Source: Bacteroidetes bacterium UBA1947 (GTDB taxonomy: Bacteria; Bacteroidota; Bacteroidia; Chitinophagales; Chitinophagaceae). Taken from it: a DNA stretch of 64,000 bases. The notes under the pieces were generated by a model. That model saw only the letters and a program-made list of their open reading frames with translations, was not told where the DNA came from and made no database searches. The DNA lies in contig DDET01000026.1 in assembly GCA_002336915.1 (NCBI GenBank), positions 46,008 through 110,007 of the forward strand, in the 5' to 3' direction. The translations under genes and the position numbers were made by a program. This document shows positions 37,344 to 47,493 of the stretch, one piece after another. Position 1 is the first letter of the stretch. Every line of letters begins with the position of its first letter.

Positions 37344-38801
37344 ATGACATTTTTTAAAAAGAATCCAAATAGAATTTCGCGTTCCCTGCTGGTGGTTTCA
37401 CTTCTATGTGCACACACCGCAACTCTGCGCGCGCAGGAGAAAGTATGGTCGCTCAAAGACTGCCTTACACAGGCATGGCAACAAAACGTGGCGCTGAACC
37501 AGAGAAAGCTGGACAATGAGGTAAACAGGATCAATTATGAGCAAGCAAGGGAAAATGCATTACCAAGCCTGAACCTTAGTGATGCCCAGAACTTTAACTA
37601 TGGGAAATACTATACAGCCGGGGGGCAGCAATATACTAACCAGGATTTCTCCATGAATAGCCTTAGCCTGAATACCAATGTTGTCCTGTTCAACGGGCTG
37701 CAATACCATGCCCTGGTAAAAGAAAATAAATTTTACTACGAATCGGGTGTGATGGATGTTGAAAGGGCTAAAAATGAGCTGGGGCTTAATGTAGTGGCTG
37801 CTTATATGCAGGTGCTATATAGTTATGAGGCCGTAGCGATAGCACAGTCGCAAATTGAGGGTACCAAAGAGCAGATGGAACGGACAAAGAAATATGTGGC
37901 TGTGGGACAATTGCCTGAACTGAACTTACTGCAAATACAGGCCCAGATGGCAACAGATATAGCTACCAAAGTGAATGCTGAGAACCAGCTGCAACTGGCG
38001 AAAGTGAGCTTGATGCAACTAATGGAGATACCGGTATCCAACGATTTTGAAGTGGCAAAAGAAGAACTGAAAGAGATAAGCCCCAATATTAGCATGACGG
38101 CTGCCGAGATATACGAGGCGGCTGTCAACAGCCTGCCGGAGGTAAGGGGCGCAGCGGCAAGAACGACGGCAGCGGCTTATGCTACCAAAGCTGCCAGGGC
38201 GATCTATTTACCCAAACTGACATTGTCCGGTAATTTGAGCACATCGTACTCAAGTATCAATAACAAGTATGTTACACAGACAAGTGTTGAAACGCAGAAC
38301 ATAGGTTATTTACAAAATGATCCATCGGAAAAGGTAATGGGGCCGGTGCCGGTAAACAATACCACCAAATCCGATTACCCGTTCTTTGATCAATACAAAG
38401 ACAATTTCGGGCAGGCTTTCGGGCTTAATTTGTCTATACCCATCTTCAACAATTTATCGAGCAGAAATAACGTAAGTAAAGCAAGGGTAGCTGAACGGAA
38501 CGCACAGCTAAATGAGCAGGCGGTGAAGAACCAATTGCGGAAAAGTATTGAACAAGCTTATACCGACCAAGTGGCCGCGGGCAAAAATTACCTTGCAGCG
38601 GCAGAACAGTTGAACGCTGAACAAAGGGCGTATAAAAACATGGAGCTAAAATTTATGCAGGGGGCGGCCAATGCCACTGACTTTATTGTAGAAAAGAGCA
38701 ATTACAACAAATCTATGCTGATGGCGCTCCAGGCAAAGTACCAGTATGTATTTAAAGGCAGGATCGTAAATTTTTACATCACCAGTTCGTTAATGCCCTA
38801 G
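37344..38801 (+). CDS. TolC-like outer membrane efflux protein
   Basis: This 485-residue outer-membrane factor has a signal peptide ending near residue 29 (LRAQ) and two long helical halves characteristic of TolC/OprM channels, for example NRINYEQARENALPSLNLSDAQ in the first half and RKSIEQAYTDQVAAGKNY in the second. It forms the outer-membrane duct of a tripartite pump. The adaptor gene follows 1 bp after its stop, so it is part of the same operon. Confidence 0.92.
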   Translation: MTFFKKNPNRISRSLLVVSLLCAHTATLRAQEKVWSLKDCLTQAWQQNVALNQRKLDNEVNRINYEQARENALPSLNLSDAQNFNYGKYYTAGGQQYTNQDFSMNSLSLNTNVVLFNGLQYHALVKENKFYYESGVMDVERAKNELGLNVVAAYMQVLYSYEAVAIAQSQIEGTKEQMERTKKYVAVGQLPELNLLQIQAQMATDIATKVNAENQLQLAKVSLMQLMEIPVSNDFEVAKEELKEISPNISMTAAEIYEAAVNSLPEVRGAAARTTAAAYATKAARAIYLPKLTLSGNLSTSYSSINNKYVTQTSVETQNIGYLQNDPSEKVMGPVPVNNTTKSDYPFFDQYKDNFGQAFGLNLSIPIFNNLSSRNNVSKARVAERNAQLNEQAVKNQLRKSIEQAYTDQVAAGKNYLAAAEQLNAEQRAYKNMELKFMQGAANATDFIVEKSNYNKSMLMALQAKYQYVFKGRIVNFYITSSLMP

Positions 38802-38802
38802 G

Positions 38803-40017
38803 ATGAAAAGAAGAACCATAATAATTATTATCTCAGTTGTTGTCGTAGCCGCGGCTGCAGTTCTATATTACTACCATACAAGAAATACCAGTAAAGAACC
38901 TTCCTGGAAGACCACCAGGATAGAGCGGGGGAGTATCTCCATAGCCGTTACCGCAACGGGTACTGTGAATGCGGATACAACAGTGCTTGTGGGAGCCCAG
39001 GTATCGGGAATAATATCCAAGATATTCGTTGATTTTGATTCGGTGGTGAGGAAAGGGCAAGTGATCGCCTTGCTGGACACTACATTGCTGTATGCCGCAT
39101 ACCTGGATGCAGCAGCTACAGTGGAAAAGGCCGGTGCACAGGTGGAGCTGCAAACTAAAATCTTTGCCCGCACAGATACCTTGTTTAAAGAAAAGGTAGC
39201 AGCACAATCTGACTACGACCAGTCTTATACAAATCTAAGGTCGGCGAAGAGTGACCTCCAGGCTGCGCGGGCAAACCTTAACCATGCAAGGATCAACCTC
39301 AGGTATGCTACTATCACTGCTCCCATTAATGGTACCGTAATATCGAGGAATGTGGACGTAGGGCAAACGGTCATATCCAGTTTTAATGCGCCCACCTTAT
39401 TTACTATTGCCAACAAGCTGGACAAAATGCAGGTGCTGGCAAATGTAGACGAGTCAGACATCGGGCTGATAAAAAACGGACAGGTAGCGGATTTTACAGT
39501 GGACGCCTATCCTAATGATAAATTCAGGGGTATTGTAGGCCTTATAAGGTTGCAACCTGTGACGATACAGAATGTGGTGAATTACATAGTGGTCATTGAT
39601 GTAGCTAACCCCGAGCTTAAGTTATTGCCGGGCCTTACAGCAAATATATCGGTTAATGTAGCGGAGCACGATGGGGTATTTAAAGTGCCGGCCAGTGCTA
39701 TCCATTTCACACCGCCGACGTCATATGCCAGTTCTTTGCAAGTGGCTGATAGCCTGGCAAAGAAAATAGCATTGCTGGCAGTGGCGGCAAATGAAATACC
39801 CGCTGCAGGCAGCTACTGCTATATATGGGTAAAGGAAGGGGAGCGCTTACACCCCAGGCTGGTAAAAACAGGAATATTTGACGGTGCTAACGTTGAGATA
39901 GCAGGTGATATCAAAGATGGTGAGGAGGTAGTAACAGGTATTAATAGCAACGAAGCTAACGCATCGCCAACGGCAAAAAATCCGTTCATGCCCCAGATGC
40001 GCCCGCCTAAAAAATAG
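38803..40017 (+). CDS. macA: MacA-like periplasmic adaptor of an ABC efflux pump
   Basis: This 404-residue membrane-fusion protein has an N-terminal membrane anchor (about residues 5-25), a biotinyl-lipoyl-like domain (VGAQVSGIISKIFVDFDSVVRKGQVIALLD), a long coiled-coil hairpin (about 100-160), and beta-barrel and membrane-proximal domains. It bridges the TolC-like channel and the MacB-like transporter. The order tolC-macA-ATPase-permease with gaps of 1-5 bp or overlap indicates one operon. The symbol macA is by similarity; the substrate is unknown. Confidence 0.88.
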   Translation: MKRRTIIIIISVVVVAAAAVLYYYHTRNTSKEPSWKTTRIERGSISIAVTATGTVNADTTVLVGAQVSGIISKIFVDFDSVVRKGQVIALLDTTLLYAAYLDAAATVEKAGAQVELQTKIFARTDTLFKEKVAAQSDYDQSYTNLRSAKSDLQAARANLNHARINLRYATITAPINGTVISRNVDVGQTVISSFNAPTLFTIANKLDKMQVLANVDESDIGLIKNGQVADFTVDAYPNDKFRGIVGLIRLQPVTIQNVVNYIVVIDVANPELKLLPGLTANISVNVAEHDGVFKVPASAIHFTPPTSYASSLQVADSLAKKIALLAVAANEIPAAGSYCYIWVKEGERLHPRLVKTGIFDGANVEIAGDIKDGEEVVTGINSNEANASPTAKNPFMPQMRPPKK

Positions 40018-40022
40018 CATGA

Positions 40023-40787
40023 ATGGAAAACCGCAATGCATTGATATCGGTAAAGGAGCTTGCCAAGGTGTATAAAACGGGCGATTTTGAAGTGCACGCG
40101 CTTGACAATGTTACCCTTGACATAGACAAGGGGGCTTTTGTAGCGGTAATGGGACCTAGCGGTTCAGGTAAGTCGACATTCATGAACATACTCGGCTGCC
40201 TTGACAGCCCTACGACCGGGGAGTATTACCTGGAGGGCATGAATGTATTGAAACTAAACAAAAACGAGCTGGCGGAACTGCGGAATGGCAAGATAGGTTT
40301 CATCTTTCAATCGTTCAATATTTTGCCCCGTACATCGGCACTTGAGAATGTGGAGCTTCCCCTGCTATACAATAGTAGGGTAAATGCAAGGGACAGGAGG
40401 CAAAAGGCTATTGAGGCCCTCTCGTCGGTAGGGCTTGGTGACCGCATACATAACCTGCCCAATCAACTTTCGGGCGGACAGCAGCAAAGAGTTGCCATAG
40501 CCCGGGCGCTGGTAAATAATCCGCTGATCATTATGGCCGACGAGCCCACAGGTAACCTGGATACCCGGTCGAGCTACGAGATAATGAATATCTTCCAGGC
40601 CCTGAATGATAAAGGGATCACGATACTTATGGTGACGCACGAGCCCGACATCGCTCAGTTTGCGCAAACGAATATTATGTTCCGTGACGGGCAGATCGTA
40701 TCAAACGAAAAAGTGCAGGACAGGAAAATGGCCCAGGAAGAACTACAGAAGTTACCGGTAATAAAGCGAGAAAATATACTGACGTGA
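40023..40787 (+). CDS. MacB-type ABC transporter ATP-binding protein
   Basis: This 254-residue ATPase has Walker [10 protein letters not shown] (about residues 42-50), the Q loop FQSFN, the ABC signature LSGGQQQR, and Walker [13 protein letters not shown]. The group (LolD/MacB/FtsE) handles lipoprotein, macrolide or peptide export by mechanotransmission rather than transport through the membrane. It overlaps the permease gene by 4 bp. In E. coli MacB this domain is fused to the permease, whereas here they are separate genes. Confidence 0.93.
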   Translation: MENRNALISVKELAKVYKTGDFEVHALDNVTLDIDKGAFVAVMGPSGSGKSTFMNILGCLDSPTTGEYYLEGMNVLKLNKNELAELRNGKIGFIFQSFNILPRTSALENVELPLLYNSRVNARDRRQKAIEALSSVGLGDRIHNLPNQLSGGQQQRVAIARALVNNPLIIMADEPTGNLDTRSSYEIMNIFQALNDKGITILMVTHEPDIAQFAQTNIMFRDGQIVSNEKVQDRKMAQEELQKLPVIKRENILT

Positions 40788-42004
40788 AAATAGTTAACCT
40801 CATAAAAATAGCATACCGCTCGCTCAGCAAAAATAAATTCAGGGTATTCCTTACCATGCTGGGTATTATTATAGGTGTGGCTTCGGTAATAACTATGCTT
40901 GCGATAGGCGAGGGCTCGAAACAGAACATCCAGACCTCCATTTCCAGCCTGGGCACCAATTCCATAACCGTATATGCCGGTTCCATGAATATGGGCGGGG
41001 TGCGGATGGGTGCCGGCTCTTACTCGACGCTGACAGAAAAAGACGCAGATATAATACGTGCCCGTTGCGAGTATGTAAACGCCGTTTCGCCGGTAGTACT
41101 AAAAGGTTCGCAGATAATAGCGGGCAGCCAAAACTGGCACACTATCGTATACGGGGGCACAAGCGATTACTTCGCTATAAGGAACCTGGCTATTGCTTCG
41201 GGCAATATTTTCTCCACAAGCGACCAGCGTAATGCAGCAAAAGTTTGCGTGCTAGGGCAAACCGTAGCCACAAACCTATTTGGTGAGGGTAAAGACCCGG
41301 TAGGCAGCTTTGTGCGGATAAATAGCATTCCTTTCAGGGTGATAGGCCTGCTGGAAAAAAAAGGCCAAAACACTTTCGGGCAAGACCAGGACGATGTGAT
41401 AGTGGCACCTTTTTCGACGGTGCAAAAAAGAATGCTGTCTACCATTTACCTGAACAGCATTCTGGCATCTGCCAAATCAGAGGCCGATATTGAAAATGCC
41501 AAAGATCAGATCACAGAACTGGTAAGAATGCAGCATAAGCTTGCTATTAAAGACGAAGATGATTTTACAGTTCGCTCGCAGGCGGATATTGCTAATGTAT
41601 TTGGTTCCATATCAAAAGTGCTGACGATGTTGCTTGCGAGCATTGCAAGCATTTCGCTGCTGGTAGGAGGCATTGGTATCATGAACATCATGTTTGTTTC
41701 TGTGACGGAAAGAACACGGGAGATAGGGATCAGGATGGCTGTGGGTGCCAAGGGACGTGATGTGCTGATCCAGTTTATGATAGAGGCCATCTTCATCAGT
41801 TTCATAGGCGGGATGATCGGTATATTATTGGGTATATCCGTTGCAGGGCTGATCGCAAAGTTCGGGGGCTGGCCGGTCGTGATCACTATGTTCTCAATAC
41901 TGCTGTCTTTTATATTTTCTGCAGCTGTTGGCTTGTTTTTCGGATGGTACCCGGCGCACAAGGCTTCCAACCTGAACCCAATTGATGCATTAAGGTATGA
42001 GTGA
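40784..42004 (+). CDS. MacB-type ABC transporter permease (FtsX-like)
   Basis: This 406-residue permease starts at GTG and overlaps the ATPase by 4 bases. It has one N-terminal membrane segment (LTMLGIIIGVASVITMLA), a large periplasmic MacB core domain (about residues 45-250), and three C-terminal segments with the FtsX signature GGIGIMNIMFVSVTERTREIG. It couples ATP hydrolysis to substrate delivery into the TolC channel. Together with the three preceding genes it forms a complete tripartite efflux system. Confidence 0.93.
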   Translation: MKIVNLIKIAYRSLSKNKFRVFLTMLGIIIGVASVITMLAIGEGSKQNIQTSISSLGTNSITVYAGSMNMGGVRMGAGSYSTLTEKDADIIRARCEYVNAVSPVVLKGSQIIAGSQNWHTIVYGGTSDYFAIRNLAIASGNIFSTSDQRNAAKVCVLGQTVATNLFGEGKDPVGSFVRINSIPFRVIGLLEKKGQNTFGQDQDDVIVAPFSTVQKRMLSTIYLNSILASAKSEADIENAKDQITELVRMQHKLAIKDEDDFTVRSQADIANVFGSISKVLTMLLASIASISLLVGGIGIMNIMFVSVTERTREIGIRMAVGAKGRDVLIQFMIEAIFISFIGGMIGILLGISVAGLIAKFGGWPVVITMFSILLSFIFSAAVGLFFGWYPAHKASNLNPIDALRYE

Positions 42005-42026
42005 TCACAAGTGTGTCAATCCCGTT

Positions 42027-43178
42027 TTAAGCCGTCTGTTCCTCATACACCTTTAGCTCATTATACAGTGTGTCACGCTCTACTGGTGTGCGGCCCACTG
42101 CGGTGATCATATCACAAAGCTGTTCCGTGCTCATAGATGGCGTTTGCTCTTCAGAGCCGGCCATGGAGTAGATCTTCGTTGTATCGTCTATAGTACCGTC
42201 GAGGTCGTTAACACCGAACGATAATGTGAGCTGTGCTGTTTGTCTGCCCAGCATAGGCCAGTATGCTTTCAAGTTGCGGAAATTGTCCATGAAGATACGG
42301 GAGATGGCATAGAGGCGAAGGTCTTCGACTATGCTGCTCTCCGGTATGTTGGACATGTCATTGTCCTTATTGCGGAACTTGAGTGGAATAAAGCAGTTGT
42401 AACCGCCTGTCTTATCCTGCGAGGCGCGCAGGCGACTCATATGGTCTATGCGGTGCTCGTACTTTTCTATGTGGCCGTAAAGCATGGTTGCATTGCTGTG
42501 CATGCCCAGTTTGTGTGCGGTTTCATGAATCTCCAGCCAGCCGTCGCCATCCACTTTATCGGCACAAATAACATTGCGTACATCGGGGTGGAATATCTCT
42601 GCACCACCACCGGGCAGCGACTGCAGTCCTGCGTCTTTCATTTTCTGCATGCCTTCTTCAACACTCAGCTTCGCTTTGCGGAACATATAGTCGAGCTCCA
42701 CTGCCGTGAAGCCTTTGATGTGCAGGTCGGGGCGGTGTGCATGTATTTTGCTGAGTACTTCGCAGAAATACTCGAGGTTCATTTTAGGGTGTACACCGCC
42801 TACAATGTGGACTTCTGTAACAGGTTGTCCATCGTATTTACGCACCATATCGAGCATTTGCTCCTGGCTTAGTTCCCAGCCTTCATCGCGATGTTTGTAC
42901 TGGCGCGAGTAGGAGCAAAAGTTGCAGGTGAAGACACAGACGTTGGTGGGCTCTATATGGAAATTGCGGTTGAAATATACTTTGCCATTGTGCAGCCGTT
43001 CAGCTATATAATTGGCCAGTGCGCCCAGGAAGCCGAGTTCGCCTTTCTCGAAAAGGAGTATACCTTCTTCGTCGGTGATTCGTTGCTGGTTCTTAACTTT
43101 CTCTGCTATTTTGAGCAGTGCGGGGTCGAGATTGGATTGCTTAAAAACTTCTGACAAACTGAGCTGTGTGACGATCAT
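42027..43178 (-). CDS. mqnE: aminodeoxyfutalosine synthase MqnE
   Basis: This radical SAM enzyme of the futalosine pathway for menaquinone joins SAM with the enolpyruvyl ether of chorismate-derived substrate to make aminofutalosine. The cluster motif is Cys81, Cys85, Cys88 (CVFTCNFC), followed by VHIVGGVHPKM and KGFTAVELDYM. The 383-residue length fits. The related MqnC is the main alternative; the long form with FHIEPTNVC points to MqnE. No other mqn gene is adjacent. It implies respiration with menaquinone. Confidence 0.85.
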   Translation of the reverse strand: MIVTQLSLSEVFKQSNLDPALLKIAEKVKNQQRITDEEGILLFEKGELGFLGALANYIAERLHNGKVYFNRNFHIEPTNVCVFTCNFCSYSRQYKHRDEGWELSQEQMLDMVRKYDGQPVTEVHIVGGVHPKMNLEYFCEVLSKIHAHRPDLHIKGFTAVELDYMFRKAKLSVEEGMQKMKDAGLQSLPGGGAEIFHPDVRNVICADKVDGDGWLEIHETAHKLGMHSNATMLYGHIEKYEHRIDHMSRLRASQDKTGGYNCFIPLKFRNKDNDMSNIPESSIVEDLRLYAISRIFMDNFRNLKAYWPMLGRQTAQLTLSFGVNDLDGTIDDTTKIYSMAGSEEQTPSMSTEQLCDMITAVGRTPVERDTLYNELKVYEEQTA

Positions 43179-43285
43179 TGTGCGTGTATTTCCGATGTAA
43201 AATTACGGAATTGGTAATTAGGAAAGGCTGCGGGATCATTGGAATTTGTGATGGGAGGATCAGGCATTTGTGGTGCGTGATCGGC

Positions 43286-43362
43286 AACGCGTATGACCGC
43301 CGGAAGCGGTGCTGACGCTAAAGCGCTTAACGCGTATGACCGCCGGGAGCAGTGCTGAGGCT
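43286..43362. repeat. imperfect 43-bp direct repeat in an intergenic gap
   Basis: The block beginning AACGCGTATGACCGCCGG at 43286 recurs at 43329 with two substitutions over about 34 bases. Each copy holds a small dyad (ACCGC / GCGGT in the first). The stretch is GC-richer than its surroundings and lies between the nuclease-domain gene and mqnE. It looks like a dispersed intergenic repeat or a remnant of a small non-autonomous element. Confidence 0.55.
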
Positions 43363-43368
43363 GGCTCG

Positions 43369-43974
43369 TTATTTTTTGGATTTGCGGCTGTTTATCTCGT
43401 CGCGGATGTTGATGGCGCGAACGTAGTCTTCCTGGTCAAGGACCTGTTGCAGGAGTGTGTGCAATTCGTCTAAGTTCATGTTTTTCAGGTCGTTATCCCG
43501 TGTTACTTTACTGGCAGGTACAGATTCTGTTTCTCCTTCGGCGGCTTCTGCACCACCTTCCGGCTGATCCAGGTAAAGCCCTGCAGCCTCCAATATATTT
43601 TCGAAAGTATATATGCGACAATTGGCACGTACTGCAAGGGCAAGGGCATCGGAAGTGCGGGAATCTATCTCCACTTCCTCACCATCGGCCTGGCAAATGA
43701 GCTTGGCAAAGAATATGCCTTCCTCAAGTTTATATATGATAACTTCTGAAAGATCAATGTTGAATGTGGACATGAAATTGGCAAAAAGATCATGTGTAAG
43801 CGGGCGGCTGGGCTGCATACGCTCCAGGGCCACGGCAATAGCCTGGGCCTCGAAGCCGCCAATAACAATAGGTAAACGCCTAAGCCCGTTTACCTCGCCA
43901 AGCACAACGGCATAAGAATGAGTTTGTGTAATACTATGTGAAAGGGCAACTATTTCCAGTTCTATTTTTTTCAT
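43369..43974 (-). CDS. bifunctional nuclease (DUF151) domain protein with UVR motif
   Basis: This 201-residue protein has an N-terminal DUF151 / bifunctional nuclease domain (about 1-135: GLRRLPIVIGGFEAQAIA, SRPLTHDLFANF, SRTSDALALAVR) and a C-terminal UvrB/UvrC-like helical motif (LDELHTLLQQVLDQEDYVRAINIRDEI). DUF151 proteins are reported as nucleases in some organisms; the role in bacteria is poorly known. The two-domain layout is common in Bacteroidota. It stands between parC and mqnE with its own flanking gaps. Confidence 0.85.
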   Translation of the reverse strand: MKKIELEIVALSHSITQTHSYAVVLGEVNGLRRLPIVIGGFEAQAIAVALERMQPSRPLTHDLFANFMSTFNIDLSEVIIYKLEEGIFFAKLICQADGEEVEIDSRTSDALALAVRANCRIYTFENILEAAGLYLDQPEGGAEAAEGETESVPASKVTRDNDLKNMNLDELHTLLQQVLDQEDYVRAINIRDEINSRKSKK

Positions 43975-44040
43975 CTATTTCCTGAGATTCGAGCTACATA
44001 TATTAATCGTGAAGATAGGGGATTTTTCAGAAAAAACTTG

Positions 44041-46557
44041 TCAAAAAAGAGCAGTTTGCCCATTTTCATCTGCTATCTCCTCGTCATCCGAAACAAGGGA
44101 TATTTCTTTCAGGTCGTTCCCTGCAATTTTAGTGCCTACAGTCTTCCAGCCAGTAATATCTATCGTCTCGGCTATGTTCATTTCTTCCTCGGTAAGGTCG
44201 GACTTTTTCTTGCCCATTTTGAGCAATAGCACCGGGTCCTGCTGGGTGGTGACCAACTCAAGGTAGTTGCCTTCGCCTTCTTTAATGAATGAATACTTAT
44301 TCCTGAGGGTTTGAGACTCTATGATGAAGCGTTTTGCATAGAACTGCGCCGTTTTGGCATCGTAATAAACCGCGCTTATCACCTTTTCGGGATTGAAGCG
44401 TTCTATGAGCACAACCGAATCCGGGTCGTAGCGATTGGTCATTTCGAAATCGGTGAGCTCGTAACTGCCGTCCTTGTAGAAAACAAGTATACGATCGTTG
44501 TCCTCAAAGCGGCCGAGGAGGATACCATTGCCATCTTTATTTAGCCTGCCTACTGCATCATCGAACCACAGCTTGATGCCCAGCAGGGTGGAGCGGCCTT
44601 TTTCTTTGAGCTTGATGCTCTTTATAGGGTACTTGGTTACCTGGTTGCCTGCGGCGCCGCGGCCTTTTATCTCCATCTCCTCGAAACGGAAGTCGAGCAC
44701 TTTGACGCGTGCCTTGCTGCCGGGTGAGAGGGTGATGGTGATCACCTCGGCTTCGCCGTTCGCGTTGGCAGTGAAGTAATGCACTTTGCTACCGGGGTTA
44801 CCCTTGGTGAGGTCGTATTCCTTATCGCGGGTAATGCCGGTGACATTAAAGCGCTTGCCGTAAGCGATACCCGTTTTCCCATCTACATATATCATATTGT
44901 AGGTGGTACGTTCATCGTTCTTCACGAAGACGGCAAGATATATAATATCCTTACCGACGAATGTTTTGTCCGCCACTTTGGTGACGACCATTTTGCCGTC
45001 CTTGCGGAAGACAATGATATTGTCGATATCAGAACAGTCGAAGGCAAATTCGTCTTTCTTTAAGCCTGTGCCTATGAAGCCCTCTTTGTAGTTGACATAG
45101 AGCTTGGCGTTGGCAATGGCAACCGTATGCGCCTGAATGGTCTCGAAGGGGCGGATCTCTGTTTTGCGTTCGCGGCCTTTGCCATATTTTTTCAGCAGGT
45201 TCTCGTAGTAGCGGATCGCATAGTCGTTGAGATTGGCTATGTTGTTCTTTACTTCTTCTATTTCGGCTTCAACACCCTTAATGTGTTCATCCGCTTTGAA
45301 GGAATCGAACCTGGAGATACGCTTGATGCGCAGCTCGGTAAGCCTTACTATATCTTCATTAGTGATCTCGCGACGGAATTTTTTCTTGTAAGGTTTCAGT
45401 CCGTCATCTATGGCTTTTAGCACTCCCTCCCAGGTAGTTTGTTCTTCTATATCCCGGTAGATGCGCTTTTCGATGAATATTTTTTCGAGCGAGGAGAAGT
45501 GCCAGTCTTCTTCCAGTTCGCCCAGCTTTATCTGCAACTCCTGCAGCAGCAGGTCTTTTGTATGTGCTACAGAATGTTTAAGCAGATCGGACGCGCCCAG
45601 GAACTGCGGTTTTTCGCCTACAATAACGCAGGCATTTGGTGAGATGGATATTTCGCAATCGGTAAAGGCATACAGCGCATCAATGGTTTGATCGGTAGTT
45701 ACACCGGGGGCAAGCTGAATGAGCAACTCTACATCTTTGGCTGTATTATCCGTAACGCTTTTAATTTTGATCTTGCCACTGTCATTGGCTTTAAGGATGC
45801 TATCCACAAGCGCTCCTGTAGTAACACTATAGGGTACGTCGCGAATGGCCAGTGTTTTCTTATCTACTTCTTCTATACGTGCACGTACACGAACCTTGCC
45901 GCCGCGGGCTCCATCATTGTAGTTGCTTACATCTATCATCCCGCCTGTGTGAAAGTCGGGGTACAGTTCAAATTTCTTTCCTTTTAAGTGCTTAACAGCG
46001 GACTCTAATATTTCGCAAAAGTTGTGCGGGAGTATTTTGGTCGAAAGGCCCACGGCAATACCATCAGCACCCTGTGCTAATAGCAGGGGGAATTTCATTG
46101 GTAAAGTAATAGGTTCATTCTTGCGGCCATCGTAGCTCAGTTGCCATTTAGTGGTCTTGGCATTGAAGGCAACTTCAAGTGCAAATTTCGACAGGCGCGC
46201 TTCTATATAACGTGCAGCCGCTGCGCTGTCGCCCGTGCGTACATCGCCCCAGTTACCCTGCGTATCTATAAGCAGCTCTTTCTGGCCCAGGTTCACCATG
46301 GCATCGCCTATGGAGGCATCGCCATGGGGATGGTATTGCATGGTTTGGCCTATGGTATTGGCCACTTTATTAAAGCGGCCGTCATCCATTTCCTTCATGG
46401 CATGGAGTATGCGGCGCTGAACGGGTTTTAGCCCGTCTTCAATGGCAGGTACTGCACGTTCCAATATGACATAGCTGGCATAGTCAAGGAACCAGCTCTG
46501 GTACATTTCATTGATGAAGACGGTGTTTTGCTCGTTATGGTTATTGTTCTCAGGCAT
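44041..46557 (-). CDS. parC: DNA topoisomerase IV subunit A / gyrase A-like
   Basis: This 838-residue type IIA topoisomerase A subunit has the winged-helix core with the catalytic tyrosine in AAARYIEARLS (about residue 115), the tower and coiled-coil region, and a beta-pinwheel C-terminal domain from about residue 480. It lacks a clear GyrA box, favouring ParC, but the two subunits are hard to separate by eye in this phylum. The partner B subunit gene is not adjacent. It decatenates chromosomes after replication. Confidence 0.88.
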   Translation of the reverse strand: MPENNNHNEQNTVFINEMYQSWFLDYASYVILERAVPAIEDGLKPVQRRILHAMKEMDDGRFNKVANTIGQTMQYHPHGDASIGDAMVNLGQKELLIDTQGNWGDVRTGDSAAAARYIEARLSKFALEVAFNAKTTKWQLSYDGRKNEPITLPMKFPLLLAQGADGIAVGLSTKILPHNFCEILESAVKHLKGKKFELYPDFHTGGMIDVSNYNDGARGGKVRVRARIEEVDKKTLAIRDVPYSVTTGALVDSILKANDSGKIKIKSVTDNTAKDVELLIQLAPGVTTDQTIDALYAFTDCEISISPNACVIVGEKPQFLGASDLLKHSVAHTKDLLLQELQIKLGELEEDWHFSSLEKIFIEKRIYRDIEEQTTWEGVLKAIDDGLKPYKKKFRREITNEDIVRLTELRIKRISRFDSFKADEHIKGVEAEIEEVKNNIANLNDYAIRYYENLLKKYGKGRERKTEIRPFETIQAHTVAIANAKLYVNYKEGFIGTGLKKDEFAFDCSDIDNIIVFRKDGKMVVTKVADKTFVGKDIIYLAVFVKNDERTTYNMIYVDGKTGIAYGKRFNVTGITRDKEYDLTKGNPGSKVHYFTANANGEAEVITITLSPGSKARVKVLDFRFEEMEIKGRGAAGNQVTKYPIKSIKLKEKGRSTLLGIKLWFDDAVGRLNKDGNGILLGRFEDNDRILVFYKDGSYELTDFEMTNRYDPDSVVLIERFNPEKVISAVYYDAKTAQFYAKRFIIESQTLRNKYSFIKEGEGNYLELVTTQQDPVLLLKMGKKKSDLTEEEMNIAETIDITGWKTVGTKIAGNDLKEISLVSDDEEIADENGQTALF

Positions 46558-46627
46558 TTAGCTTTAATAATTGGGGGTATTATTTATGGGTGATACATTA
46601 AGACGCAGCATTTCCCGGCATTTGCTG

Positions 46628-46635
46628 CAAAAGTA
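46628..46635 (-). promoter_or_regulatory. -7 promoter element TACTTTTG upstream of parC
   Basis: On the minus strand TACTTTTG matches TAnnTTTG and predicts a start near 46621, about 64 bases before the parC ATG. The upstream TTG is 24 bases away rather than 19-21, so the match is incomplete. Confidence 0.3.
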
Positions 46636-46759
46636 ATGTTTTGGCATCTTTTTGCGGCGCAATGTGTGAGAATGTGAATAAGATGTACAAAAAATCAGGG
46701 TTTCGCGGTATTTCATCTTAAATCAAAACCCGGTTTCTTTACATGAAAAATAATATAAA

Positions 46760-47422
46760 ATGAGAACAACACAACTATTAACTACGGCAGGCATAGTGAT
46801 GCTGTCATATGTTTCCGCAGCGCAAAAACTGGAATGGGAGAGCGGGGAAGACCTTGCCTTTCTTAAAGGACAAAAAGAGTTTGCAGTAGAGTATGACTAC
46901 TCGAATATAAAGGTGAAAGGTGAGACAGAGGCCGACTACCTGAAAGCGCAGCGCGAAGAGCTGAACAAGGATAAGCAGGGTGATGGAGATGAATTTGTGG
47001 AAGAGTGGACCAAGGCAAGGACAAGTAAATATCAACCACATTTCGAGAAGGAGTTCAATAAGAGAATATCAGACAGCCTTATTTTGGTAAAACCCGGCAG
47101 TAGTGCAATGTACACGCTCATCATCATTACAGGCGATATGGAACTTGGCAAAGGAGCCACATTCAGCAAGAAGCCCGCTAAAGTAAGCTTCAGCCTGAAA
47201 TTTGTCGAGACCGCTAATAAAGATCATGTGCTTGCAAAGGCTACATTGAAAGAAGTGAAGGGAGAGGTGGACGCACCTAAGGGTTCGGGCTTTATACCCG
47301 GTGCCGGAGGTGTGATGGCTATGACCGCTCATGTGCAGAACAAGGAATACTCGAACCGGATAGCAAATGCATACCAGCAAACAGGTCTTGCAATGGCGAA
47401 GTACATTTCTAAAAAGCTTTAG
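46760..47422 (+). CDS. exported hypothetical protein
   Basis: This 220-residue protein has a signal peptide (MRTTQLLTTAGIVMLSYVSA, cleaved before AQK) and a mature domain that is charged in its first half and ends in a hydrophobic helix-like tail (AYQQTGLAMAKYISKKL). I do not recognise the family, though short exported proteins of this make-up are common in Bacteroidota. A strong bidirectional terminator follows 19 bp downstream. It is divergent from parC. Confidence 0.7.
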   Translation: MRTTQLLTTAGIVMLSYVSAAQKLEWESGEDLAFLKGQKEFAVEYDYSNIKVKGETEADYLKAQREELNKDKQGDGDEFVEEWTKARTSKYQPHFEKEFNKRISDSLILVKPGSSAMYTLIIITGDMELGKGATFSKKPAKVSFSLKFVETANKDHVLAKATLKEVKGEVDAPKGSGFIPGAGGVMAMTAHVQNKEYSNRIANAYQQTGLAMAKYISKKL

Positions 47423-47440
47423 TGCCGGCCATACTAAGTT

Positions 47441-47473
47441 AAAAAGCCTCCCCGGCTGGGGGAGGCTTTTTGT
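47441..47473. terminator. bidirectional rho-independent terminator
   Basis: AAAAAGCCTCCCC at 47441-47453 pairs perfectly with GGGGAGGCTTTTT at 47459-47471, with a loop of about 5 bases. The A tract on one side and the T tract on the other make it work in both directions. It sits between two convergent genes ending at 47422 and 47494. Confidence 0.88.
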
Positions 47474-47493
47474 ATGGATCATAAATACTAAAA

